Positions 38,010 to 46,233 are shown, counted from the stretch's first letter. The stretch is DNA of 64,000 nt from Acidovorax sp. sic0104 (GCF_019219095.1 NZ_JAHUWH010000014.1:1-64000), one strand, 5' to 3'. A program made the numbers and translations. The notes: generated by a model from the letters alone, not told the origin.

Positions 38010-38090
38010 TCAGAAGACGCGCCGGCGCACAGACTTGTGACAGATGGGATTGCCGCAAGCAGCCGTTGACAATGGCGTTGTGTTGTTCAC
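38010..38090 (-). CDS. Possible 26-aa leader peptide of the efflux operon
   Basis: Within the otherwise gene-free 37827-38305 stretch, a GTG (38088-38090) follows a GGAGG site by 10 nt and opens a 26-codon frame reading VNNTTPLSTAACGNPICHKS and a basic end RRRVF. It lies inside the long leader between the SoxR-type promoter and the adaptor gene. The two cysteines are notable for a redox-controlled operon. Such short frames can arise by chance, and nothing beyond the ribosome site and position supports it. Confidence 0.25.
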   Translation of the reverse strand: MNNTTPLSTAACGNPICHKSVRRRVF

Positions 38091-38248
38091 GTTGTTATTT
38101 CCTCCGTATCGTTGACATCAGTGGCTCCGCGCGCCGTCCAGCCCCTCACGGGCACGGCGTGCAGAAATGCGCGGGCAAAGCCTCTCCCTCCGGCATGGCA
38201 TGCCGGAAAAATCAGCGTTGTAATCCTGGGGTTCGTTAAAAGGGCTGC

Positions 38249-38279
38249 AGTATCGAACCTCAACTTAAGTTGAGGTCAA
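38249..38279 (-). promoter_or_regulatory. SoxR-type promoter for the RND efflux operon
   Basis: ACCTCAACTTAAGTTGAGGT (38257-38276) is a perfect 20-bp palindrome of the CCTCAA-N6-TTGAGG form that defines SoxR operators. On the minus strand it lies between a -35 TTGACC (38279-38274) and a -10 GATACT (38254-38249) spaced by 19 bp, the elongated spacing used by MerR-family activators. It fires toward the adaptor-pump-channel operon. The operator is read directly; SoxR as the binder is established knowledge of this motif. No soxR gene is in the window. Confidence 0.85.
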
Positions 38280-38305
38280 CACCTTTTTTGCAGCCTGGGG
38301 TGTTG

Positions 38306-39193
38306 TCAGGAAGGCACCGGACATCGGGTGGCCTCGAAGAACAACCGGAACTGCTCTTGCGCACCCGCAGCGCAAGGGCACTCGTGCGGACCGGTCTGCA
38401 GCAGAGCGTCGGGCCACTGCGCAGCCTTGGCAAACACGTGGCAAGTGACCTGCAGCCCGGCGGCCTCCAGCCGCGCCGCATAGGCCACCGCCTCGTCGTG
38501 CATGGGATCGGTATCGCCCACCAGCACCAGCGTGGGCGGCAGGCCCGCCAGACGGCGCGCGGCCCCCGGCACGGCATAGGGGTGGTCGGCATCGCGCGGG
38601 CAACTCAGAAAGTTGCGCCATCCCTCGGACCACTTGCACCCGGTGGCGTTGCCCGTGGCTTCGCGCAGCGATGCCGTGCCCACGCACGGGTCCAGCATGG
38701 GCGACAGCAGGATCTGCCCGGCCAGCGGCGGGTGCGACTGATCACGCGCCACCAGGCTCACGGCGGCAGCCAGGTTGCCGCCAGCCTCTTCCCCGGCCAG
38801 ATACACCAGCGAGCCCTGCCCGCCGAGCTTGACCCGGTTGCGGTGCACCCACTTGAGGACGTTGTAGCCGGTGTCCACCGGCTGCGGGAACGGCGTGAGC
38901 GGGTAGGCCACCGACACCACCACGGCACCCACGCCTTCCAGCAGGGACGCCACGGTGCAGCCATTGTCCAGGTCGCCCGAGGTGAACGCGCCGCCGTGAA
39001 AATGCACGACCACGGGAGACACCTTGCCCGTCTTCTTGCGGCCATACATGCGCACGGCCACGTCCTGCCCCTTGGCCACCTCAATGGTGGAGTCGGTGCA
39101 CACGGAGGCCACCCTGGACGTGTTGGACACCTTGGCTGGTGCGGCGTCGGGCTGCGATGTGGAAGATGGCGTAGACGGTCTGTCGGGCTGCAT
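38306..39193 (-). CDS. Alpha/beta-hydrolase-fold protein with degenerate catalytic site
   Basis: A 295-residue protein of the hormone-sensitive-lipase type. The oxyanion motif VVHFHGGAF is intact and the Asp region (VLVGDTDPMHDEA) is present. However, the nucleophile elbow, normally GDSAGG, reads GEEAGGNLA, and the expected catalytic His near the C-terminus (usually in HGF) is not seen in CHVFAKAAQWPDAL. It is probably not an esterase of the normal kind and may bind a ligand instead. The ATG at 39191-39193 was chosen; a GTG at 39268 would add 25 residues. It ends about 27 nt before the SoxR operator and is divergent from a LysR regulator. Confidence 0.75.
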   Translation of the reverse strand: MQPDRPSTPSSTSQPDAAPAKVSNTSRVASVCTDSTIEVAKGQDVAVRMYGRKKTGKVSPVVVHFHGGAFTSGDLDNGCTVASLLEGVGAVVVSVAYPLTPFPQPVDTGYNVLKWVHRNRVKLGGQGSLVYLAGEEAGGNLAAAVSLVARDQSHPPLAGQILLSPMLDPCVGTASLREATGNATGCKWSEGWRNFLSCPRDADHPYAVPGAARRLAGLPPTLVLVGDTDPMHDEAVAYAARLEAAGLQVTCHVFAKAAQWPDALLQTGPHECPCAAGAQEQFRLFFEATRCPVPS

Positions 39194-39370
39194 GGCATGT
39201 ACCCAGTGAATTGAGGATGGAAGAAATGTAGCGGCTGCGGCCTGCGGGATAAACAGGTCAAACACCACCGCACTGTTTCCAAAAGCTCAACAATCAAAAC
39301 GTGGCTTGCGTGTGAGAATTCCTCAGCACCCACTGGTGGGTGCTGCAGTTCCAGAATTCAAGGAGAAGCC

Positions 39371-40288
39371 ATGGACCAGATACAGGCCATGCGCATATTC
39401 GTGCGGGTGGTGGAGGCCGGCACGTTTACCCGGGCGGCGGATTCGCTTTCGCTGCCCAAGGCCACGGTCACCAAGCACGTGCAGGCGCTCGAGGAGCGCC
39501 TGCGCGTGAAGCTGCTCAACCGAACCACCCGCCGCGTGACGGTGACGCCCGACGGCGCGGCCTACTATGACCGCACGGTGCGCCTGCTGACGGACCTGGA
39601 CGACATCGAGGCCAGCATGACCAACGCCCGCGCCAACCCGCGCGGGCGGCTGCGCATCGATGTGGGCACGTCGGTGGCCCAGCTGCTGCTGATCCCGCAC
39701 CTGGCGGATTTCCATGCCCGGTACCCCGACATCCAGCTGGACCTGGGCGTGAGCGATCGCATCGTGGATTTGATCGGCGACAACGTGGACTGCGTGATCC
39801 GGGGCGGCGAGCTGAGCGACCAGTCGCTGGTGGCGCGGCGCATCGGCAACCTGGAATTCATCACGGTGGCATCGCCAGACTACCTGGCGCGCAAGGGCAC
39901 TCCCACCCACCCGCTGGAGATCGAGGAAAAGCACACCAGCCTGCTGTATTTCTCGCCCCACTCGGGCCGGCACTACCCGCTGGAGTTCCGCAAGGATGCT
40001 GAGTCCATCGACATCTCAGGGCCCTACCAGCTGAGCGTGAACGAGGCCAATGCCTATGTGACGTCGCTGGTGGCAGGCCTGGGTATCGGTCAGATCACGA
40101 GCTTTCAGGCCGAGCGGCACCTGCAAGGCGGCACCCTGGTGCAACTGCTGCCGGAGTGGACGCAGCCCCTGCTGCCCGTGTACGTGGTCTACCCGCCCAA
40201 TCGCCACCTGAGCGCCAAGGTGCGCGCCTTCGTGGACTGGGCGGCCGAGTTGTTCCAGCGCGAAGCGCAGATGCAAAGGAAGGGCTAG
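39371..40288 (+). CDS. LysR-family transcriptional regulator
   Basis: A 305-residue regulator. The N-terminal winged helix-turn-helix includes [20 protein letters not shown] and [20 protein letters not shown]. The effector domain starts about residue 92 ([20 protein letters not shown]) and includes [20 protein letters not shown] and [19 protein letters not shown]. The form is that of the large AaeR/DhcR-like proteobacterial branch. AAGGAGAAG precedes the ATG. It is divergent from the hydrolase-fold gene with about 180 nt between, the usual arrangement for a LysR and its target. The ligand is unknown. Confidence 0.92.
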   Translation: MDQIQAMRIFVRVVEAGTFTRAADSLSLPKATVTKHVQALEERLRVKLLNRTTRRVTVTPDGAAYYDRTVRLLTDLDDIEASMTNARANPRGRLRIDVGTSVAQLLLIPHLADFHARYPDIQLDLGVSDRIVDLIGDNVDCVIRGGELSDQSLVARRIGNLEFITVASPDYLARKGTPTHPLEIEEKHTSLLYFSPHSGRHYPLEFRKDAESIDISGPYQLSVNEANAYVTSLVAGLGIGQITSFQAERHLQGGTLVQLLPEWTQPLLPVYVVYPPNRHLSAKVRAFVDWAAELFQREAQMQRKG

Positions 40289-40397
40289 TCCCGAGCCGCC
40301 TTGCGCCATGTTCCGAGGGGAAGCCATCGGTGGCGCTGGCCGTGAACATGGGCGTGGGGCGGGACGCGGGCAACTGGCGGTCTGTATGCTTCGGGGG

Positions 40398-40697
40398 ATG
40401 AGCACCCCTGAGACCCCGCCAACCCCATCTGCGGACGAAGCCCCCGCCACACCGCCCAAACCCGCCCAGCCCCGCAACCCCCTGCACGGCGTGACGCTGG
40501 AGGCCATGGTGGTGGCCCTGGCGGACTACTTTGGCTGGGCCGAATTGGGTCAGCGCATTCCGATTCGCTGCTTCCAGAGCGACCCCAGCGTGGGCTCCAG
40601 CCTCAAGTTCCTGCGCAAGACGCCCTGGGCGCGCGAGAAGGTCGAAAGCCTCTACCTCTTCATGCTGCGCGACCAGAAGCGCAACGGCGAGGGCTGA
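40398..40697 (+). CDS. VF530-family protein (DUF2132), probable DNA-binding
   Basis: A 99-residue protein. A Pro/Thr-rich first 30 residues lead into [40 protein letters not shown] and [19 protein letters not shown], which together match the VF530/DUF2132 family. The family is compact and helical; DNA binding has been proposed for it. Starts at 40387 and 40398 are both possible and neither has ideal spacing from the G-rich site. It is convergent with the alpha-E gene. Its physiological role is unknown. Confidence 0.82.
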   Translation: MSTPETPPTPSADEAPATPPKPAQPRNPLHGVTLEAMVVALADYFGWAELGQRIPIRCFQSDPSVGSSLKFLRKTPWAREKVESLYLFMLRDQKRNGEG

Positions 40698-40776
40698 GCC
40701 GGCCGGCGCGCCCACAGCCACGCGATGGCCGCGTGCAGCCCCTGGCGAGGCCGCCGCAGTGCGGCAACGCGCCCTT

Positions 40777-41736
40777 TCAGTCCCCGGCCGCCACCAGGAA
40801 GTCGCGACTGATGCCGCCGCCCAGATCGTTCACGCGGTCGAGGAACTGCGTGAGGAACGCGTGCAAGCCCGTCGAGAGGATCTCGTCGATGCGCCCGTAC
40901 TGCAGGTCGGCGAGCAGGCGGCCCGCACGGCGTTGCGTTTCGGCCGACTGCTGGTTGGCCACCACACTGAGGTTGTCCACCACCTCGCGCATGCAGGCAT
41001 GCAGCGACCGGGGCATGTCGCGGCGCAGCACCAGCAGGTCGGCCACACGGCCCGGGGTGATCACGTCGCGGTAGACCTTGCGGTACACCTCGAAGGCCGA
41101 GACGCTGCGCAGGATGGCGCTCCAGTGGTAGAAGTCGGCCTCCTGGTTGCGCTCGCTGGCGCGGCCGAAGAAGTCGTTCTCGACCGCGTGGAACTTCACG
41201 TCCAGCAGCCGCGCCGTGTTGTCGGCGCGCTCGAGGAAGGTACCCAGGCGCAGGAAGTTGAAGGCCTCGTCCTGCAGCATGGTGCCCAGCGTTACGCCAC
41301 GCGAGAGATGCGAGCGGTACTTGACCCATTCAAAGAACTGCCCGGGTTCACGCTCAAAGGCCCCGCCTTCGAGCAGGCGGTTCAGCTCCAGCCAGGTCTG
41401 ATTCTGCGTTTCCCAGACTTCTGTGGTGAGCGCGCCGCGCACTGCGCGTGCGTTCTCACGCGCGGCACGCAGGCACGACAGGATGGACGAGGGGTTGTCT
41501 CCGTCGCGCACCATGAACTTCAGCACGTTCTGGGGCATGACCTTTCCGTACTTGGCGGTATAGGCCGGGATCAGTTCGCTGATGGACAAGAGTCCTTCCC
41601 AACCCTCTTCGACCACGTCGGCGGACTGGGGAAGCAAGGAGGTCTCGTAGCTCACATTGAGCATCCTTGCGGTGTTTTCTGCCCGCTCTGTGTAGCGGGA
41701 CATCCAGAACAGGTGATCGGCAGTGCGGCTCAGCAT
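40777..41736 (-). CDS. Alpha-E domain protein (DUF403)
   Basis: A 319-residue, mostly helical protein. It begins MLSRTADHLFWMSRYTERAE and contains FLRLGTFLERADNTARLLDV, both hallmarks of the alpha-E family. This family is encoded with circularly permuted ATP-grasp enzymes and often a transglutaminase-like protein. Comparative work has placed these genes in predicted peptide-ligation and peptide-cleavage systems; the biochemical role is unproven. The start has a perfect AAGGAGG at seven bases. Its 5' end and leader are tandemly duplicated upstream. No transglutaminase gene follows it here. Confidence 0.88.
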   Translation of the reverse strand: MLSRTADHLFWMSRYTERAENTARMLNVSYETSLLPQSADVVEEGWEGLLSISELIPAYTAKYGKVMPQNVLKFMVRDGDNPSSILSCLRAARENARAVRGALTTEVWETQNQTWLELNRLLEGGAFEREPGQFFEWVKYRSHLSRGVTLGTMLQDEAFNFLRLGTFLERADNTARLLDVKFHAVENDFFGRASERNQEADFYHWSAILRSVSAFEVYRKVYRDVITPGRVADLLVLRRDMPRSLHACMREVVDNLSVVANQQSAETQRRAGRLLADLQYGRIDEILSTGLHAFLTQFLDRVNDLGGGISRDFLVAAGD

Positions 41737-41876
41737 GCGCCCTCCTTGGGCAGAAAACCCCACGCGTGCTGCGCACGCGCGCTGTGTTTTATAGAAAGCT
41801 CGCTCACGGCGGTCTTTTCTGCCCGCTCTGTGTAACGGGACATCCAGAACAGGTGATCGGCAGTGCGGCTCAGCAT
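41730..41876 (-). pseudogene. Truncated alpha-E start, duplicate 2 (48 codons)
   Basis: Opens with the same 20 residues as alpha-E (MLSRTADHLFWMSRYTERAE) from an ATG preceded by CCAAGGAGGGCGC. It then diverges to KTAVSELSIKHSARAQHAWG and stops. Its TGA at 41730-41732 lies just past the true alpha-E ATG (41734-41736), in a different frame, so ribosomes ending here could restart on alpha-E. It is a product of the 140-bp duplication. Confidence 0.7.
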
Positions 41877-42016
41877 GCGCCCTCCTTGGGCAGAAAACCC
41901 CACGCGTGCTGCGCACGCGCGCTGTGTTTTATAGAAAGCTCGCCCACGGCGGTCTTTTCTGCCCGCTCTGTGTAGCGGGACATCCAGAACAGGTGATCGG
42001 CAGTGCGGCTCAGCAT
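41870..42016 (-). pseudogene. Truncated alpha-E start, duplicate 3 (48 codons)
   Basis: Its ATG (42014-42016) follows the ATP-grasp stop by one base (TGA-G-ATG), with GGGAGG 10-15 bases ahead. This is probably the ancestral alpha-E start. The 48-codon frame carries the alpha-E N-terminus, then KTAVGELSIKHSARAQHAWG. It ends at TGA overlapping the start region of duplicate 2. The peptide is not expected to fold like alpha-E. Confidence 0.7.
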
Positions 42017-42017
42017 C

Positions 42018-43535
42018 TCAAAATCCTCCCTGTGTTTGCGTCATCCCGCCCATCGACTGGGACTGCGGTGGAAACGCCGGCCCCGCAGCGTGCTCGCCGA
42101 GCACCCAGGTGTCCTTGGTGCCCCCTCCCTGGGACGAGTTCACCACCAGCGATCCTTCCTGCAGCGCCACACGTGTGAGGCCGCCAGCGGCCATCTGCAC
42201 CTCGCGGCCGCTGAGCACGAAGGGGCGCAGGTCGATGTGGCGCGGCGCGATGCCGGCATCCACGTAGGTGGGGCAGCTCGACAGGCTGAGCGTGGGCTGC
42301 GCGATGTAGCCGGCCGGGTTGGCCAGCAATGCGCGGCGGAAGTCCTCGATCTCGGCCTGCGTGGCGGCGGGGCCGATGAGCATGCCGTAGCCACCTGCGC
42401 CGTGCACTTCCTTGACCACCAGGTCCTTGAGGTTCGCCAGCACGTGCTGCAGATCGTCCTGCTTGCGGCACATCCAGGTGGGGACGTTCTTGAGGATGGG
42501 CTCCTCGCCCAGGTAGAAGCGGATCATCTCGGGCACGTAGGGGTAGACGGACTTGTCGTCGGCCACGCCCGTACCCACGGCGTTGCAGATACCCACATTG
42601 CCAGCACGGTAGGCCTCCATCAGGCCATAGCAGCCCAGTGTGGAATTGCGGCGGAACACCTGCGGGTCAAGGAAGTCGTCGTCCACGCGGCGGTAGATCA
42701 CGTCTACCCGCTGCAGGCCGCGCGTGGTGCGCATGTAGACAAACTTGTCCTTGACGACCAGGTCCTGCCCTTCGACCAGTTCCACCCCCATCTGCTGCGC
42801 GAGGAAGGCGTGCTCGAAATACGCGCTGTTGTGCATGCCAGGCGTGAGCACCACCACGGTGGGTTCGTCGGCGGCTGCGGGGGCGCTGGCGCGCAGGGTT
42901 TCCAGCAGCATGTCGGGGTAGTGCGCCACCGGCGCCACCTTGTGCAGGCTGAACAGCTCGGGGAAGAGCCGCATCATCATCTTGCGGTTTTCGAGCATGT
43001 AGCTCACGCCGCTGGGCACCCGCAGATTGTCTTCGAGCACGTAGTACTCGCCCTCGCCCTGCGCATTGGGCGCGCGCACGATGTCGATGCCGGCAATGTG
43101 CGCGTAGATGTTCTGCGGCACGTGCAGCCCGGCCATCTCGGGGCGGTACTGGGCGTTGTTGACGATGAGGTCCTGGGGCACGATGCCGGCACGGATGATG
43201 TCCTGGCCGTGGTAGACGTCGTGGATGAACCGGTTGAGCGCCGTGACCCGCTGCACCAGCCCCTGCTGCATGCTGGCCCACTCATGGGCCGGAATGATGC
43301 GGGGGATCAGATCGAACGGGATCAACCGCTCGTTGCCAGCCCCGCCCTCGTCCTTGGCGCCGTAGACGGCGAAGGTGATGCCCACGCGGCGAAAGATCAT
43401 CTCGGCCTCGGCACGGCGGGCCTGCATCACGTCAGGGGGCTGTTTGCTCAACCACTGCGCGTAGCGCTTGTAGTGTTCCCGCACATCGCTGCCATCGAAA
43501 GGCAGCATGGCGTACATCTCATCAAATTTCTGCAT
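42018..43535 (-). CDS. Circularly permuted ATP-grasp protein (DUF404/DUF407)
   Basis: A 505-residue cytoplasmic enzyme of the circularly permuted ATP-grasp family, predicted to join a carboxylate to an amine (peptide-bond-like ligation) with ATP. Landmarks include RIIPAHEWASMQQGLVQRVT, VPQDLIVNNAQYRPEM, the acid pair in YVLEDNLRVPSGVSYMLENR, VVVLTPGMHNSAYFEHAFLA, VDVIYRRVDDDFLDPQVFR, and the Lys/Gly-rich ATP loop VVKEVHGAGGYGMLIGP. It ends with a Gln/Gly/Met-rich tail. GCAGGAGG precedes the chosen ATG. The gene is followed directly by alpha-E sequence and forms an operon with it. Confidence 0.9.
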   Translation of the reverse strand: MQKFDEMYAMLPFDGSDVREHYKRYAQWLSKQPPDVMQARRAEAEMIFRRVGITFAVYGAKDEGGAGNERLIPFDLIPRIIPAHEWASMQQGLVQRVTALNRFIHDVYHGQDIIRAGIVPQDLIVNNAQYRPEMAGLHVPQNIYAHIAGIDIVRAPNAQGEGEYYVLEDNLRVPSGVSYMLENRKMMMRLFPELFSLHKVAPVAHYPDMLLETLRASAPAAADEPTVVVLTPGMHNSAYFEHAFLAQQMGVELVEGQDLVVKDKFVYMRTTRGLQRVDVIYRRVDDDFLDPQVFRRNSTLGCYGLMEAYRAGNVGICNAVGTGVADDKSVYPYVPEMIRFYLGEEPILKNVPTWMCRKQDDLQHVLANLKDLVVKEVHGAGGYGMLIGPAATQAEIEDFRRALLANPAGYIAQPTLSLSSCPTYVDAGIAPRHIDLRPFVLSGREVQMAAGGLTRVALQEGSLVVNSSQGGGTKDTWVLGEHAAGPAFPPQSQSMGGMTQTQGGF

Positions 43536-43626
43536 GAACGGGCCTCCTGCGTGCAGGATAGCAAGTTGTGAGCCCACCACCGGCATTGCTCCCCCCCGGC
43601 GCGGCGCTCCAATGCAAAAAGTCCGT

Positions 43627-46233
43627 TCAACCAGGCCGTGGCGCGATGTTGTGCTGCCAGTAGTGCCGTGCACGGTCACGTTCGCACCCCACACCGTCCG
43701 GCTGCGCCGACGACCATGCGGCAGCGCCGCAGCGGGAGGACTCCACGACGCGGATGCCGCGCTCGCGGTACCGGTCGAACACGTCGGGCGCGGGGTGGCC
43801 GAACCGGTTGCGGTAGCCAGCCTGCACCAAGGCGGTGCGGGGCTGCACAGCCTCCAGAAAGGCCGGTGTGGAAGACGTCTTGCTGCCGTGGTGGGGCACC
43901 AGCAGCACGTCGGCCTTGAGGGGCGCGCCGCGTGCGAGCAGGGCATCTTCCTGCGGCGCCTCGATGTCGCCGGCCAGCAAGGCCACGGACGCGTGCGGTC
44001 CAGCGGCCGCCACGCGCAGCACGCAGCTGAGCGCATTGGGGCGCCGGGCCTGCGCGTCGTCCCCGGGCCGGGGGTGCAGCACCTCGAATGCAACGCCGTC
44101 CCACTCCCACCGCTGACCCTGCACGCAGGGCTTGACGGGGCGCAGCGCCTGCAATGCGTTGTCGGCTTCGATGGAGCCCGTGAGCTGGGCCTGCGGCTGC
44201 TGCGCCAGCACAGCGGCTGCGCCACCTGTATGGTCCATGTCGCGGTGGCTGAGCATGAGCACGTCCACTCGCTCGCCCAGGGCCCGCAGCAGGGGCACCA
44301 GCACCCGGTGGCCCGCATCGCTCTCGCGGCTGAAACGCGGGCCGGCGTCGTACAGCAGCGTGTGCGTGGCCGTGCGCACCAGCACCGCGTTGCCCTGGCC
44401 GATGTCTGCCGCCAGCAGCTCGAACTGGCCTGCCGCGGGGCGTGCAGGTTGCCACCACAACAGCGGCCACAGCAAGGGCAGCGCCAGCCACCGCACGCGC
44501 CATGGCAGGCGCGTGGCCAGCAAAGCGCCGCCGGCCACCGCCGCCACCCCCGCCCACAAAGGCGCGGACGGCAGGAACACCACGGCCCACGGCCACTGCG
44601 CCAGCCATTGCAGCAACGCCGCCAGCGGCTGCAGGGCGAGCGCCGCCAGGCTCCACAGCGGGGACCACAACACCCCGCCCAGCGCCAGCGGCGTGGCCAC
44701 CAGTGTGACCCACGGGATCGCCACCAGGTTGGCGGCGATCCCGACCAGCGAGACCTGGCCGAACAGCAGCACGCCCAGGGGTGTGAGAGCCAGGGTCACC
44801 ACCCATTGCTCGCGCAGCAGTGATCGAAAGTGCCGCCAGGCGGCCACCCCTTGGACGTCTTCAGCTACAGAATTAGTAGCAAATAGCACCCCGACCGCCA
44901 CGAAGCTCAGCCAGAAGCCGGCCTGCGCCAGCGCCCACGGGTCGGCCACCACCACGGCTGCGCACGCCAGGAGCCACACCTGCGGCCACGGCCACCGCCG
45001 CCCGCCAAGATGCAGCAGCGCAATGGCCGCGAGCATGATCACCGTGCGCTGCGCAGGCACGCCCCAGCCACTGAAAATTGCATACCCGGTGGCCAGCAAC
45101 ACGCCGGACACCAGCGCGACCGACTGCGCCGGCGCCATCAGGCACAGCCGGTCTGACCGGTGCCAGAGCGCCCGCACCGCCCATGCCGCCAGCCAGGCGA
45201 ACAGGGTGATGTGGAGCCCCGAGATGCTCATCAGGTGGGCGACGCCGGTGGCGCGAAAAACATCCCAGTCGGCCCGGTCGATGGCACGCTGGTCGCCCGT
45301 GACCAGTGCCGCGACCACCCCCGCGATGCGCGCACGGGCCGGGTCGTCACCCTGCGCATCGCGCACCAGGCGTTCCAGGATGGCATCGCGCACCGACTGC
45401 CGGGCGCGCTCCACCGGGTGCTGCCACGTGTCGGCCAGCAACACCGGGGCCTCGTCCTTGGACCCGGCGCGCACATAGCCGGTGGCCTGCACGCCCTGTT
45501 CCCACATCCAGAGTTCGTGGTCAAAGCCGTGGGGGTTGCGCAGCCCGTGAGGTGCTTTGAGGCGCACCGTCATCTCCCAGCGCTCGCCGGCGCGCAGCGC
45601 GGGCGGCGGGCGCTGCAGATCCACCACACCCGCCGCATCGCGGAAACCACCACCGTACCACGCAAGCTCGATGCGCGGGGGCAGTTGCACCAGCACACCC
45701 TGCAGCCGGGCAGACTCCACATCCATGCGCAAACGCATGCCCGCCTCATTGCTCTGGGGCATGGCGGCGACCATGCCGGCTACGCGGATGTCGCGGCCCT
45801 CCAGCCCGGGCGCGAGGGCCTGGCCCGCGAAGTCCACAGACCGCAGCCCAACCACGGCGAACAATGCCAGCGCGCCCGCCGCCACCGTCACACCCCACAC
45901 GATGAAGGCCCTCCAGGCGCCGGCGCGCGGCTGAGCATGGCGGCCCCAAGCCCATGCGCACACCGCCATCGCGGCGACCGCGAGCAGCAAACCCCAATAC
46001 GCCGGACGCCCCCAAAGGACGGGCTGCTGCAGCTGCGCGGCGGCCCCCACGACAGCGCCCAGCAGCAGTGCCGGGATCGACCAGGTCCGCACGGGTTGCG
46101 GGGCGGTGTGCTTGTCTGTACCGCTGTCCGTGCACTTCCCAGCGACTGCTTTCACATGCTCGGGCGCCTGCGCGCCCTGCCCATACCCCAGGGCTCCGGA
46201 TGGCGGCGCATTAGATGGGCTTATGTGAGGCAT
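43627..46233 (-). CDS. comEC: ComEC/Rec2 DNA-uptake channel protein
   Basis: An 868-residue inner-membrane protein for import of single-stranded DNA during natural transformation. An N-terminal DUF4131-like region with helices leads to an OB-like domain, then the competence domain with HLMSISGLHITLFAWLAAWA and GWGVPAQRTVIMLAAIALLH. The C-terminal metallo-beta-lactamase-like domain has SHRDMDHTGG (about residue 664), LLAGDIE and VPHHGSKTSSTPAF, so the metal site looks intact. Other competence genes are not in the window. An inverted repeat of the dispersed element type lies inside the gene at 44864-44880, in frame. Confidence 0.93.
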   Translation of the reverse strand: MPHISPSNAPPSGALGYGQGAQAPEHVKAVAGKCTDSGTDKHTAPQPVRTWSIPALLLGAVVGAAAQLQQPVLWGRPAYWGLLLAVAAMAVCAWAWGRHAQPRAGAWRAFIVWGVTVAAGALALFAVVGLRSVDFAGQALAPGLEGRDIRVAGMVAAMPQSNEAGMRLRMDVESARLQGVLVQLPPRIELAWYGGGFRDAAGVVDLQRPPPALRAGERWEMTVRLKAPHGLRNPHGFDHELWMWEQGVQATGYVRAGSKDEAPVLLADTWQHPVERARQSVRDAILERLVRDAQGDDPARARIAGVVAALVTGDQRAIDRADWDVFRATGVAHLMSISGLHITLFAWLAAWAVRALWHRSDRLCLMAPAQSVALVSGVLLATGYAIFSGWGVPAQRTVIMLAAIALLHLGGRRWPWPQVWLLACAAVVVADPWALAQAGFWLSFVAVGVLFATNSVAEDVQGVAAWRHFRSLLREQWVVTLALTPLGVLLFGQVSLVGIAANLVAIPWVTLVATPLALGGVLWSPLWSLAALALQPLAALLQWLAQWPWAVVFLPSAPLWAGVAAVAGGALLATRLPWRVRWLALPLLWPLLWWQPARPAAGQFELLAADIGQGNAVLVRTATHTLLYDAGPRFSRESDAGHRVLVPLLRALGERVDVLMLSHRDMDHTGGAAAVLAQQPQAQLTGSIEADNALQALRPVKPCVQGQRWEWDGVAFEVLHPRPGDDAQARRPNALSCVLRVAAAGPHASVALLAGDIEAPQEDALLARGAPLKADVLLVPHHGSKTSSTPAFLEAVQPRTALVQAGYRNRFGHPAPDVFDRYRERGIRVVESSRCGAAAWSSAQPDGVGCERDRARHYWQHNIAPRPG
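44864..44880. repeat. GCTAC-N7-GTAGC element inside comEC
   Basis: GCTAC-AGAATTA-GTAGC has the same 5-7-5 layout as the intergenic copies and is AT-rich for its surroundings. It encodes residues within FATNSVAEDVQG, between two membrane helices of ComEC, where an insertion would be tolerated. Confidence 0.45.

Larger units (their letters stand above)
41669..42016 (-). repeat. 140-bp tandem duplication spanning the alpha-E gene start
   Basis: Two full units (41669-41808 and 41809-41948) and a 68-nt partial third (41949-42016) repeat with an exact 140-bp period. The two full units differ at only about three positions (41674, 41695 and 41804 against 41814, 41835 and 41944). Each unit holds the first ~22 codons of alpha-E plus a 77-nt segment ending in its ribosome site. 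The third copy abuts the ATP-grasp stop. Confidence 0.95.

Noticed and set aside
41669..42016. The 140-bp repeats as a CRISPR array
   Set aside because: Units are near-identical over their whole length with no variable spacers, and they contain a gene start; this is a tandem duplication.
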